IMG/VR virus record: IMGVR_UViG_3300026321_000009
Location: 1-36,399 of that record
Source: a virus
Direction: 5' to 3' (one strand)
Length of the DNA: 36,399 nucleotides
The translations under genes were made by a program, and so were the position numbers. Within the stretch, counting starts at the first letter, position 1; every line of letters starts with the position of its first letter. The notes beneath the pieces were generated by a model. The model did not search any database and was not told the DNA's origin. It saw only the letters and a program-made list of their open reading frames with translations. This document shows positions 29,401 to 32,061 of this stretch, piece by piece.

Positions 29401-32039
29401 CATTCACATTCTCTGCATTCATTAAGAAGGCAGAATACGATAAGATCAGATTCGCAATGATTCTGGATGATGGTACATCAGCAGAGCAAAATGCATTCTT
29501 CGATCTTGACTTAACTAACGCTTCATTTGGTAGCGTATTCACTCCACAACAAGGTATCACTGCTAACGCATACGGATCAGTACCTGTTGGTGGTGGATGG
29601 ATTAGAGCATACATTCAGATAACACTCTCTTATGGTTTCTCTACTCTAACCAATCAAATCATTATTAGAAACACTGCTGGATCAACTAATTACACTGGAG
29701 ATTCTACAAGTGGCATATACGTCTGGGGTGCAAAACTAACTAAGTCTGCACTTGACCCATACGTCTCTGCATACGGCACAACATTCTATGCTGACAATGA
29801 CTTCAACATCAAGAACTACATTCTTGATACAGTAGAAACACAGATGCAGGGTGCACTAGAGCAAAATCTAGCATCACCTTCTCCTGGTGCAACATTCACA
29901 GCATACACAAATAGCACTCTCGCTAAGGATTACGATCCTCTCGCTATACAGAGAGTGGTAAGATATCTCATTAACATGGTTAGGCAGCAGCTTAAGAACA
30001 ACGCTCACTACACCGATGTTACTAACTACAGTGCAATTGCCACACCTGCTAAGACATACGGCACGAGAAATATTCCAATTCCTCTCGGTGGTGGTATTAA
30101 TAACGCTGATAACTTCTTTGGTGCTACTTCAGGTGCATACGCAGAAGTTGAAAACATCACTGCTAACGAAGCAGAGTTAGTCCAGATATACACAAGATTT
30201 AGAATCGACGGCACTATCACAGATGGTCCATTCACAATGAATGAGGCAATCCAGAAGCAAGGTAACTCTGCTATCACAGGTATTGTTTACGGATCATTCG
30301 AGGATGCAAACTTCAAGTATCTTGACGTTAAGATTACTGCTGGTACATTCGCAGTCCTAGACACTATCGTGGGTGCTACAAACTCAACCACATGTCAAAT
30401 CAATGCTCTTGAAACTAGAATGCACTTCATCGATAAGAAGGGTGCCTTCGATGTTTCAATCGGATTTGAGGGATATAAGTCAGGTGCAACTGCTGATGTT
30501 AACGCAAACGTCACTGCTGAAGCTGCTGTCCTTACAAACACTGGTGGTAAGTTGGTTGTTGACACTGAGACACTAATAGGCACATTCGAGAAGACTGCTG
30601 TTGTTTACGCAGAAAACTCCAGACAATTCCTAGAAGTTTCTAAGTTTGGTGGTTTAGATGTTGCTATCGGTAACAGAATTGTATCAAACGGATACACAAG
30701 AATCGGTATTAGCGTCCTAACAGGTCTTAACAACTTCACCGTCGGTAACAGACTTTACAAGGTTGTATCGGGTGTCCAAGATACATCAAATTATGCGATC
30801 ATCACATCTGTTGATCTAGGCAACAACTTCCTCTATATTGCCCCTGTATTAGGCACGATGACCAATGGTGACATCGTAGGTGATTACGGCGCAGGTGAGT
30901 CCTTCCCAGTGGGTTACGCAAGCATCACAACTAAGGTTGTTACTGCTGGAGCCGGTGCTGCTCTTGTCCAAGACATTGAGACAGTTGGTGTTAACAAGCG
31001 AATCTACATGAGTGATATCGTAGGTACCTTCGATACTAAGGACGCAATCAAGTCACTTAACGCATATGAGGCAGTTGTAGTTAGCAAGCAAGATATTAAG
31101 GCTCGCGTGAAGAGATCCTTCAGAGGATTCGATGGTGTCCAGACACAATTTAAACTCACGCAGAATAATGGTACAGCATACTTACCTGATCCTGAAGGTC
31201 ATATGCTCATATTTGTTAATGGTATTCTACAACCTCCAGGCGCATCTAACGCATACACAGCATTCTCAGACACAATACAATTCACAGAGGCACCTACGCT
31301 AGGGTCTGCATTTACAGGATTCTATGTTGGTAAGTTGAGGCAGTTGGATGATATCTCATTCGACTTCGACTCCTTGAGACAATCATTCAACCTTAAGCGT
31401 AACGGAGTATTCTACTCCTTGACACTGACAGAAGGTGTCCAGTCTACGGTTATACGTCCAGAAAACAACATCATATGCTCACTCAACGGTGTCATACAGG
31501 AACCTGGAATCGGATTTGAGATTGTTGGTTCACGAATAATCTTCTCTGAAATACCTCGTGTTGGATCTACATTCGTTGCATTCTCCTACGTGGGTAGTGA
31601 AGCAGACGTTGACGCTGCTGAAGTTGTCCCACCAATCGAGCCAGGCGACTTTATTGACATCCAAGGTGAGACTTCAGACAGAGAGGTCGCTGTTATTGAA
31701 TCTTCTAACTCCTTAATCACCTTTGACTATCTCGGATCAGTCTTTGGTAAGGACGCAGTTGGCGCAGCAACAGTCACAAGCGGCACCATTGATACAGTCC
31801 AAGTCACTGCTGTTGGATCTGGTTACACAACTAGACCGACTGTAAGGGTTGACTCGATCTCTGGATTTGACGCACAAATCAAGGCATTAATTGGTGTTGG
31901 TGAATGTGTAATTTCCGCACAAGGATCAGGATATAGTAACCCTGGCATATCAGTTGATACTTCCGTACCTGACGACTGGACTGCACCAGATCTAAGTCAA
32001 TATGGTGAAGAAGTAATTGACCCTGAGATACTTCCATAA
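8481..32039 (+). CDS. Giant mosaic tail/baseplate protein, 7852 aa
   Basis: One unbroken frame of 23.6 kb, roughly 0.8 MDa, rich in Thr, Ser, Gly, Ala and Val. AAGG (8473-8476) precedes the ATG. Modules by residue: baseplate-type head (1-315); GxGY repeats (about 297-610, 1119-1347, 3020-3250); cyanophage core IKHIKTFYSTKGTEF (about 650-725); YHYH domain (1375-1546); EF-hand-like loop (1603-1614); probable beta-propeller (1818-2212); LamG folds (2224-2430, 4048-4237); about 18 Cys-bearing repeats (4432-6085, 6307-6517) with alpha-helical modules between; jelly-roll-like domain (about 6890-7105); C-terminal NG repeats and two GSGY units (7540-7852). It follows gp6 by 6 nt, where other cyanophages also keep a large structural gene and T4 has gene 7. 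It is probably an outer wedge or adhesion fibre that contacts host surface glycans. Function is inferred; the reading frame is direct. Confidence 0.9.
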   Translation: MTTSSKVSQAIAKQTPEFISDGYPLFDKFLEYYYKSQEKTGFGQNIVNNFLQYLDIDKLDVGILGGATKVVEGCDTDDTTIVVENVDQFLTENGSLLIDDEVIFYEKAVTSPSIAFSPGISYEQVKLKWITLANLVAQFDGNAKSFPLTSQDAPVAPPSAQHLIVSVYNEVQVPGVDFTIDGTNIVFSVAPRTRLPSDDTTETSIIYQNGFIENPIVALDNISGSFGDSKKTFLVTNSSVGYSPIVDEYIYAIYDNKVLIPRTDFTFDGTYITLGFTPLAGRRLDLFSIEAPIPSFGSGAIGFSRVDADGQLDSVIANATGKNYKFEYPPKITVKSTQGGRDASVKPLINGIQSTTLLTGGAGYSTTNPPTVTIVPPTKTGAIVPTVKATVTNGAVSAITIESSGSGYTFTPRLTFTQPGGAILGAPTIASGSFASAPAITNGGQGYTTAPAIYVDEPTGLNGIKGSFQTVLTDGVITSITVLNAGQGYETTPRIAVVDPVGAQVLETKVDGDGRITDIEMLSGGSGYEDIPSVYIVDERTSSPGSGATAVASIFNGSITDINITAFGTGYSAANPPTIFIQPPPHATASVDIGLGEVTGFQVINKGAGYEKCRFTGCARAASGIKEYTEEGNAVFSGDTVAAAHLAAAEVKCLDALFVKRLLDKYTEQYLPDVPQLDYESIDVRSAIKHIKTFYSTKGTEFSVAYLFKLLYGENVSVSYPKDQITKPSAATWSINTILRATLVSGKPADIQDALIQQVADIADPNIKAASALVENFISIKTSTTDIYELVLSEETIQGTFIVPYKTKLAEPLTATSDIITVDSTIGWPERNGEIVIGDKETVRYKEKSLNQFIECTRDETDAQIWDSATEVKSNFVVYLNKGTLQEVTMNVVGIVDANQTTLTDTGSYYLPGDKLTVSKLGGTSITPQLTTWLYNVKKLIEVTTITFGGVNDQSATVTCSNTHGLLVGDQVTVYGANPILYNGTFLVTSRDSATVFQYQLPQPATVIPQGNILISVDLNKGKSTNSAITTAIGPYTTNVQNTFFNTSYVYVASTGIPNYDIGPFPGSALLPGNQRKLNRFGLAPTTISTKTSIVPGPIGTWVNGVSIWSYKSKSTKTFGAVTSVDISNAGIEYDAASPPAMTISGGGGSGATATVTVDGGISAIEVTAGGSGYTSSPLVSIVGGGGTGAAATAIITKGVVSRVLINQSGTGYTSQPEITIVGGAGTGATATASVRGPIKTVNITAGGASYTSKPTVKLSSGSGAVAQAIVNNGRIISIAIISAGSGYTTAPTVSVQGEGFGAVAKATIDVDGENAGKVTGITITNKGIGYIQGTTIINLTSIGSSATFAANVFEWTYNLQETSTFDTAKGAVFEGFNVQYGGEYAHLSNPQKLRYILGDNLYESTSGTILEQETQLAHSPIIGWAFDGNPIYGPYGYSDPTNQSSQIARLNTSYSLKTNIVFDAVSNPYPVRTDGPLLTEESAGKFIEDYEYVFGSGDLDQYNGRFCKTPEFSAGRYCYFVTIDAAEAGNPKFPYIMGPSYNSVVDTWNLVDDAVQQNIPTGVVRYRDPYENVDIDVERTPNASTNALTMENGDILLFDAEDENRDGIITQDEIDDPEQMYEEAPLQLFDYFPKVKFDSKVDIEVDTITKFEDASVTGFTIENSGKSYQVDDRLIFDNTDTDGSGVSARISRIKGETVEAYTYETLDGINYGILTSTDPHNLITGDTVFVEYAPTMDNTNKTFIVRQYKGIEEVTVNTVGSGYNTDIPPTVTIDSDSGTGGSIDAVVSTVGSIESFKINNSGSGYTENPRVILSHPQIYKKCDYYASLISNNGFVKISDVAVNLKKEVFICGHTKDASGNVVALIAKLSATGVKEWEKTLESTAPAANPTHCEFNKIIVDGNDIWVSGISKPNIPVLTAYNPDIILCKYIQADNGLSAGLALQRAYAGISGSTRADNVTCLAKLSSTPDRFIFGGYTNTNSANPFDAFLAVVDTAGSFIVKRKLATTSGNEKITDIKIGTDGAVYFTMETSTSSSSNDINVSFGKATVGTNAITVDWIKEISNTLYSFQDSSLCFDEFNEFYVTATCRLKSDDVTKDSFWVGKFRNDGAVVWNKRYVAPARDIQVVGKTTIDIFGELNVAYSHTYTQGDGKKIVSSAKIKYDGTMLKHTSNELRIATNTTNTTEGFTVHALDTDESGDLHLFGQTQHNRNEFTFDFAANEQTDITGHYTLTSTSTNNSITYADNMAKIYGYNPAGSNSSWVSSHLSITNLQLGTKLADDWTLEFFIYKNSSESQTLSQGVQTLCGIGGAQDTTGGLWLGYDTSSGKLQLVVTNNSTALTSGTPTESSQTTMYANNTWQTVGLSKSGDVFKVYINGTQVITGTLANTALGNKTLYFGNQIGFGSGATDFSAGKQGQFYIDNIRLRNRALVPTVPSDITTLPPVATFGLTFDWVDDAWFVGQLQKYDYIDFNAIGIKVDRNSDAARLGTLTTFVNTQLSVTRTAITPVVGSTLTIGNVGLSLGAAGFQSLDFDDANITYTEATETATYANDIWSSRTGTVPSPGSTKVSATAVVKDRYFFKVTDTSKIDNIQELTINQSFNFTVGAKLMLKDGSTFVNSGYITSVDNDNNKVYVAVNNNTWTNDTATGQLSTERFDEQDTLGIRGPIPNDLNEINGYLFAEVLNTTPGTFNIDLDKWSVAGTYNASGGQDLDSFAKFKPWVATDYTVRIDEVASGSPYIVGSVVEVAASAVSFNAAYSTIQITGLTAVLKITLTANLTKILQVSSVSNSDQVYVITSGHHYLEVDEMVYVDGNPSQTYNSLVYDEYDGAFAVSAVISVKEFTYKLPQAAVTDPATTPGNVSIYVKSPTLKMFYGHQYLFDLSHSSLVGGNLSFAKDSLYKLEYSFNSIERIGTPGVTGQGVPTPSVKLKIDENVVTNISYYFDPSRTGSTSPVIEGSYLDVVDSPYKGTFEITSTSGATITRGDDVMRFKLLNEPEGAAEISPASYSTSSKKAVGSINALRIVNSGGFYTRLPIVSNIESTRKIERVDIKTPGTEYAVGVYNGVPIAGDGEGGLISITVTDGSDDEGVTIPGQISAVAVTSPGKNYTTASIDIDSIPGILGSGLNGSGAELVVVIPSSGSGASIFTKGTSVGKIKKLKNNNFGYDYPHDYTLRPEITFPLNCQLTSTSILASITVTDPGSGYSQAPAVVITGGGGSGAQAEATIKNGRLDNIIVKDPGAGYSSTPTIELKSSFNYVVNLDLGLLQFAFPHGIANGSEVTLNVVDTGDGAEYPLAAGATGRLNSSTTYFAIAGTANSLETDQLKLAITAANASLGDALSFVNAGTGRQQVLTSSFGGGATANVATSVFDEGELVYQGDTFASATATGYVSENNGWQIGPRILKIVDYTGDFIEGQKITGVISKSSGVISDLNIAKGVLEIGSITQTTGQFVDDVGKPSEIIQKIQDSYYYQDFSYAVNSATSISEWKDILIRNVHPASFKVFGELNLQEYGTIPNKTTAFELTKSVELAQSAIVPNIQNFALVEPIYQEFNNTEVLFRQKRLTSSENILTSVVQRIDNIDHLFDGERTAFPLTVSGSNVVANANQLMIVLNGIAQQPNVSFSVQSDNIVFVEPPSPPASVKYASVTITQIATKKFVFSNQSGIYPTAGMYVTGSASSAKFRVTTVVGNDIYGYITEGTFIIGELCNVSATGFSANLSSQTDVVNNGLFMFGEVVTNFEGNTAKIEEINLAKGQETPLAKLRYTIGQATTSFEVVPTAGAAAPVAAGTFVATKNYQFGSEIFLVNSITDGAESTTLGVTRAQLGTAADAQLENTPLYGTDITITNALILSKTTGTYQSTPGLFDIQLNDIIIAAKSGVVATVASTSPYQDPVTNEFISQVNISEGSSFFGLLFNRITSQTYPNVVLDNIAESQVSIVDFTDNVTAFDSKFPANELINNYVIKTENISGTFQENEFIRNFKIDYGNNSGTFLEGEEGYIRKLTFTDKQGAGFFNQGNVIRSKNSKAEVIGYNQARSTVYLGKMARALPSGADYFTFNFNGTAQIDTAQYKFGASSLSLPLATDFIDCPSSTEIALGSSNFTLELWVRASAGSLSGTVELIDTRASSANEVAGRLYLNAGKPRWNVNNSDLITTTTTLVADTWTHIAIVRTGTAGVMWINGVSAGTGTDSTTYVAKPLHIGASYAGTGGIIGHLDEIRWSNSARYSATFAAPTGIFQGDANTKLLLHCDGADTATYVEDWSGTGTWIDGDDFNNDAIIATKRKSTGNLSTHSLNTQRYLDAADLIFKNKDLLAKEVVWRLEHQSPYAPFSVLTGSVNCSDDVNDILDALISDMRNGSNSYLYDAAALYVDRTVTPITVNHIETEIEETIWTHEELSKLAQQVITNQRIQILGDHGLTQVTDSSITDSTNASPSTITPTAAVYDAVTGEMTLTKSSHGLTTNIAITATGATYDANTGIMVVTSNSHGLNPGDKVKLEDNSITFSCDMDGNRSDHSYPRADDPASGKWLEVGEVQTNTFEIFVDKAPLVGYKPTASTYDAATGLMALTIGDHNFSAGQTIKLANNSLNFTCAMDDNNSIKSYPRSTDNVYDEAIPIKHEGTPYTPTGATYTPVTGEMVVTIIGHTIAVNDQVKLEEGAVSFSCAKDNHASDHSYPLASSTVANTWLTVSAVTANTLTINVGKSPDTSTHTYLRWNANSLVKKDTTIVLDVGKAPLITHDVSTAAYTPATGVMDITLGTHNFLVGDSIKLADGSLTFSCNPGSGVANGSYPRTDIITHTPTTAAYVPATGVITITVANHGMLDGEWVKLADGALTFKCDADSQLTNHAYPRATDPISGRWIQVSGVTTNTFDIQVLDSAPSSNTSTHVFVSATSGGVSQKKDRSYDSPIAITGVGTANLTAASGTTYNPSTGVLSITSASHGLTGATSHTPTLASYAPATGLLTITLASHGFANGDRIQIQANALTMTCAKDSDGSFHTYPRSSDPVSEKWLPITLVDANSFTVDVNKSPDLSAHTFISWASNGIKRARDMVKFDADSLTFSCALAGGNHTYPRLTDPIASQWVPVTNVATNTFEVNTGPSTYTGTHTWVSATSNGIKKQTGVITVNVGISSNTAAHTFVSSTAGAVRAGGVYAHTFKNANNTYTPSTAAYVPATGVLTLTIAGHGFANGEWIKIADSGLTFTCAQDSNATNHTYPRAAGATFTATTGTAYNPSTGILSITTTAAHNLANGDEIKIADNSLTFTCAMDGNTVNKTYPRPSDPISAKWIKVENVASTTFDVQILDITPSSNTSTHVWVSATAGGIQTRDPASGKWLKISNVATNTFDVNVSVSSNTSTHAFVSAISGCVSRAVIMAGGAHSHTWKSAKTNGIHKQGSFVSIDKDALKFKCALDEYLTDHTYPALTSTVYNKVLPVEKYTTNTFTVNVGISTQDDNYIPYTPTAATYTASTGALVLDIGTHSLSTSDFVEIDDNSLTFTCAMDSNQSQKTYPRTFHDTKSSGKKLAVTAIGSTSHTPSFAAYLPTTGVLTITLDSHGFTAGEKVKFDDSALTFSCAKDSNATNHAYPRATDPASGKWLTISNVTVTTFDVQIGVTTELSAHNFQSAVTGGMKKQNGQITVNVGAAGTNAQFTPSAATYNAVTGDMTLTIGQHGIQVGSNIVIANDSLTFSCTMGSGNKTYPRSTDPFGGSKSIRVDEVGYTSKTATGAAYTPGTGAMTITSASHGFSNNDYIQIVEGSLTMRCARDGNTTDHSYPRKTDPYYGKWLKVSNVATNTFDVNVGISPDATTHTFVSAATDGIRKQNGVITVNVGKSPAIGFDVSAATYDPATGLLVATIGEHSFTTTQKVRLANNSFVFKCAQNSSTTHTYPRANGQGGASADDPAYDDAVTITAVTSSTITLNVGTSSNTTAHTFQNANNTYTATGATYTPSTGVMTITSNGHGFLNGERIKIADNSLTFTCAKDGNATNHTYPRSSDPISGKWLTISNKTTNTFDVNVGDSTNYSTHAFVSAVAGGIKRAVIHAGGEYAHTFVSASSNAVSYTPDSTHTFVSAKGGAVKQWLGTHSFVSAIADCIKIIGYNNSDCIDVQSSLDNLLSILIDTLDEANQAVAVDHLATITKLTPAHEYVGATADAYLQIPFTIDDVNTGNKLAYTRRVDETTRDRFRDAANLIRLNRGPIVDKASADMLTRYPELVLGMPRNADASGAGTLRCKTDLGIILDGVANDIEVGGNYNTLIAVKNYLGNNDEIQHVRLQLLQSLYAHNRLGLYAKQAVSGDLDDTNTDSVIIGDWGITNDTANVQFTPSAGTYDPATGEMTLTIGSHTLDLGRKVTIADNSLSWSCTYGSATHTFVGTATNALTFGSTQKTVTAATYNHATGIIELTIGSHSYTTSDTFTIATNSLTFTCDADSHATQHTYPRAGDPAYGATMTITAVSGTTVSANVGAVSGGQTKTYPRATDYAGSGKRLTITAKTSTTITFNMLSANGGVASTNLSPHTFVSATANAVVAPGDCVNVKDAIDSLTELANETLAPNGDRYRDAGDLLHFNKDYIAEEAVGILDADFSYTLNNILYQSFQYPSGATGRDTCKKDIGLLLDSVISDLQTGGNSNTIAATENYIAVSGGIKQVEDQLLSTIHAFKQVKKLGKLAIINNLYNQGIANLTGDQYPAMWTTKTAYRDTTITDSQGDTAYLSDDCTNAVYAFENLLDIIIDTLTPSGDAGRSSARMILNNKNYYDQELENLVNSQWGSGAWSTDINTFLETTVNDVIHDLAITDTEKYDTARNIILTNVIGEFVVGETVTSSGGGYATVKEYILDSNTLVIGSTTGQVWAAVDDITGALGTTATVVTVGPIYDYYTTVSNVQSLATTRIITTGIADQVAGINLFTNPEDYTANWTANACTISGNVTTDPDDQILAEKLVVDSSTGEHTITRNYSLTAYDTFDDSSIKWDDGNNKFDEGATTSDQTFTFSAFIKKAEYDKIRFAMILDDGTSAEQNAFFDLDLTNASFGSVFTPQQGITANAYGSVPVGGGWIRAYIQITLSYGFSTLTNQIIIRNTAGSTNYTGDSTSGIYVWGAKLTKSALDPYVSAYGTTFYADNDFNIKNYILDTVETQMQGALEQNLASPSPGATFTAYTNSTLAKDYDPLAIQRVVRYLINMVRQQLKNNAHYTDVTNYSAIATPAKTYGTRNIPIPLGGGINNADNFFGATSGAYAEVENITANEAELVQIYTRFRIDGTITDGPFTMNEAIQKQGNSAITGIVYGSFEDANFKYLDVKITAGTFAVLDTIVGATNSTTCQINALETRMHFIDKKGAFDVSIGFEGYKSGATADVNANVTAEAAVLTNTGGKLVVDTETLIGTFEKTAVVYAENSRQFLEVSKFGGLDVAIGNRIVSNGYTRIGISVLTGLNNFTVGNRLYKVVSGVQDTSNYAIITSVDLGNNFLYIAPVLGTMTNGDIVGDYGAGESFPVGYASITTKVVTAGAGAALVQDIETVGVNKRIYMSDIVGTFDTKDAIKSLNAYEAVVVSKQDIKARVKRSFRGFDGVQTQFKLTQNNGTAYLPDPEGHMLIFVNGILQPPGASNAYTAFSDTIQFTEAPTLGSAFTGFYVGKLRQLDDISFDFDSLRQSFNLKRNGVFYSLTLTEGVQSTVIRPENNIICSLNGVIQEPGIGFEIVGSRIIFSEIPRVGSTFVAFSYVGSEADVDAAEVVPPIEPGDFIDIQGETSDREVAVIESSNSLITFDYLGSVFGKDAVGAATVTSGTIDTVQVTAVGSGYTTRPTVRVDSISGFDAQIKALIGVGECVISAQGSGYSNPGISVDTSVPDDWTAPDLSQYGEEVIDPEILP
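8887..9357 (+). repeat. Two N-terminal 'F-NG-P' beta modules of the giant protein
   Basis: Two tandem units of about 75 aa have the form F-x-L-T...LIVxVxNxVxxPxxDFxxDGTxIxFxxxP: QFDGNAKSFPLTSQ with VPGVDFTIDGTNIVFS, then SFGDSKKTFLVTNSS with IPRTDFTFDGTYITLG. The same module recurs at 19200-19425 and twice at 31111-31590, so both ends and the middle share one building block. Confidence 0.65.
9370..10309 (+). repeat. GxGY beta-repeat block 1
   Basis: About eight units of GxGY-[TS]-xx-P-x-[VI]-x-[VI]..., including GAGYSTTNPP, GSGYTFTP, GQGYTTAP, GQGYETTP, GSGYEDIP and GTGYSAANPP. The alternating Gly-rich turns and short strands suggest a long beta-solenoid or stalk. Confidence 0.7.
10420..10650 (+). 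other. Conserved cyanophage tail-protein core (IKHIKTFYSTKGTE)
   Basis: This is a helical segment: KCLDALFVKRLLDKYTEQYL, then an acidic turn, then IKHIKTFYSTKGTEFSVAYL and FKLLYGENV. The pattern [ST]-I-[KR]-x-I-[KR]-x-F-Y-x-x-K-G-T-E is one I associate with large structural proteins encoded after gp6 in T4-like cyanophages. It probably anchors the giant protein to the baseplate. Confidence 0.5.
11836..12520 (+). repeat. GxGY beta-repeat block 2
   Basis: This is the most regular GxGY block: GSGYTSSP, GTGYTSQP, GASYTSKP, GSGYTTAP and GIGYIQG, each separated by a [SG]GGGGTGATA-type strand. Units are about 30-35 aa. DNA identity between units is visibly high, so the block is a plausible recombination target. 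Confidence 0.75.
12603..13119 (+). other. YHYH domain within the giant protein
   Basis: Diagnostic segments are IGWAFDGNPIYGPYGYSDP and, further on, GRFCKTPEFSAGRYCYFVTI leading to PYIMGPSYNSV. This is the YHYH domain of unknown function, frequent in marine bacteria and cyanophages. The canonical first His is replaced here (SPIIGWAFDG). A close paralogue with a large insertion lies in the last gene. Confidence 0.75.
13287..13322 (+). other. EF-hand-like calcium-binding loop (residues 1603-1614)
   Basis: DENRDGIITQDE fits the 12-residue EF-hand/dockerin loop exactly: Asp1, Asn3, Asp5, Gly6, Ile8 and Glu12. It sits in an acidic linker rich in Asp and Glu just after the YHYH domain. Ca2+ binding in seawater is plausible but unproven. 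Confidence 0.55.
13933..15115 (+). other. Probable beta-propeller domain (SBBP/Kelch-like)
   Basis: Residues about 1818-2212 repeat a blade-like pattern of the type DVAVNLKKEVFICGHT...ALIAKLSATGVKEWEKT: a 'datVyvtG' strand, then 'lakl...G...W.k'. Further blades include FIFGGYTNTNS, DIKIGTDGAVYFTME, FWVGKFRNDGAVVWNKRY and LDTDESGDLHLFGQT. About six blades can be counted by eye. Propellers of this type usually bind proteins or glycans. Confidence 0.55.
15150..15770 (+). other. LamG/concanavalin-like lectin domain 1
   Basis: Residues about 2224-2430 contain LADDWTLEFFIYKNSS, LWLGYDTSSGKLQLVV, NNTWQTVGLSKSGDVFKVYI and GQFYIDNIRLRNRAL. This is the strand order of a LamG/ConA-like jelly roll (W-T-x-E-F/W...W-x-x-V...V-Y-x-N-G...x-I-D-x-[IV]-R). 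It is a candidate host-glycan binder. Confidence 0.75.
17540..18230 (+). repeat. GxGY beta-repeat block 3
   Basis: Degenerate units (GGFYTRLP, GTEYAVG, GKNYTTAS) are followed by two regular ones (GSGYSQAP, GAGYSSTP) flanking VVITGGGGSGAQAEATI. It is the same module as blocks 1 and 2 and as the repeats in the genes at 1510 and 33292. Confidence 0.65.
19200..19425 (+). repeat. Internal 'F-NG-P' beta module of the giant protein
   Basis: HLFDGERTAFPLTVSG, LMIVLNGIAQQPNVSFSV and DNIVFVEPPSPP form the same unit as the pairs at both ends of the protein. Confidence 0.6.
20622..21190 (+). other. LamG/concanavalin-like lectin domain 2
   Basis: Residues about 4048-4237 run FGASSLSLPLATDFIDCPSS, NFTLELWVRASAGS, TWTHIAIVRTGTAGVMWING and GHLDEIRWSNSARYSATF. 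This is a textbook LamG-type pattern and clearer than domain 1. Confidence 0.85.
21353..21705 (+). repeat. Alpha-helical module 1
   Basis: RYLDAADLIFKNKDLLAKEV, then NCSDDVNDILDALISDMRNG and a long C-terminal helix. It is the first copy of a helical unit of about 110 aa that returns at 26752-27352, 28024-28470 and, shortened, 28576-28875. It contrasts with the all-beta surroundings. Confidence 0.6.
21775..26735 (+). repeat. Array of about 16 Cys-bearing repeats of about 100 aa
   Basis: Residues 4432-6085. A full unit has three blocks. A: Y-x-P-[AS]-T-G-V-[ML]-T-I-T...HGF-x-N-G-[DE]. B: I-K-I-A-D-N-S-L-T-F-[TS]-C-A-x-D-x-N...[HK]-x-Y-P-R-x-x-D-P. C: GKWL-x-I-S-N-V-x-T-N-T-F-D-V-N-V-G...HTFVSA-x-x-GGI. 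Sixteen B blocks can be counted, each with one Cys after LTF (for example Cys4499 and Cys5970). Units 7 and 10 lack A, and several others show partial blocks. This looks like an extended fibre grown by unequal recombination. The repeat fold is not one I can name. Confidence 0.85.
26752..27352 (+). repeat. Alpha-helical module 2
   Basis: DCIDVQSSLDNLLSILIDTL leads into RDAANLIRLNRGPIVDKASA and TDLGIILDGVANDIEVGGN. It breaks the Cys-repeat array and is homologous to modules 1, 3 and 4. Confidence 0.65.
27400..28023 (+). repeat. Second, shorter Cys-repeat block
   Basis: One fused unit (NSLSWSCTYGSATHTFVGT) lacks the YPR and GKWL parts. It is followed by one normal unit (NSLTFTCDADSHATQHTYPR) and a trailing B-C fragment (TKTYPRATDYAGSGKRLT). 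The family is the same as at 21775-26735. Confidence 0.75.
28024..28470 (+). repeat. Alpha-helical module 3
   Basis: GDCVNVKDAIDSLTELANET, RYRDAGDLLHFNKDYIAEEA and KKDIGLLLDSVISDLQTGGN give the clearest full-length copy of the helical module. Confidence 0.65.
28576..28875 (+). repeat. Alpha-helical module 4 (shortened)
   Basis: DDCTNAVYAFENLLDIIIDT and GRSSARMILNNKNYYDQELE match the front of modules 2 and 3. The back half (DINTFLETTVNDVIHDLAIT) is shorter and more diverged. Confidence 0.55.
29149..29810 (+). other. Jelly-roll/CBM-like domain of the giant protein
   Basis: INLFTNPEDYTANWTANACT, TFTFSAFIKKAEYDKIRF, GGGWIRAYIQITLSYGF and SGIYVWGAKLTKSALDPYV follow the pattern 'NLL.....W......G..YTFSawvK...W.Ri......iyiwGaQle.g'. 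This carbohydrate-binding-like jelly roll is common in phage tail fibres. Confidence 0.7.
31111..31590 (+). repeat. Two C-terminal 'F-NG-P' beta modules
   Basis: GFDGVQTQFKLTQNNG with MLIFVNGILQPPG and TIQFTEAPTLGS, then DFDSLRQSFNLKRNG with ICSLNGVIQEPGIGFEIVG and IIFSEIPRVGS. They repeat the unit seen twice at the N terminus. Confidence 0.7.
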
Positions 32040-32042
32040 ATA
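32035..32042 (+). promoter_or_regulatory. CATAAATA, possible T4-type late promoter
   Basis: CATAAATA overlaps the giant gene's stop and lies 20 nt before the next ATG (32062). It differs from T4 late TATAAATA at one base. AAGG (32055-32058) then serves as ribosome site for the 408-aa gene. Confidence 0.4.
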
Positions 32043-32061
32043 ACTAAAAATTGTAAGGTAA

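Noticed and set aside
8481-32039. Giant frame as an assembly artefact from repeat expansion
   Set aside because: Repeat units differ from one another at many positions, unique domains lie between arrays, and the frame is kept throughout, which a misassembly would be unlikely to give. Exact unit number could still be off.
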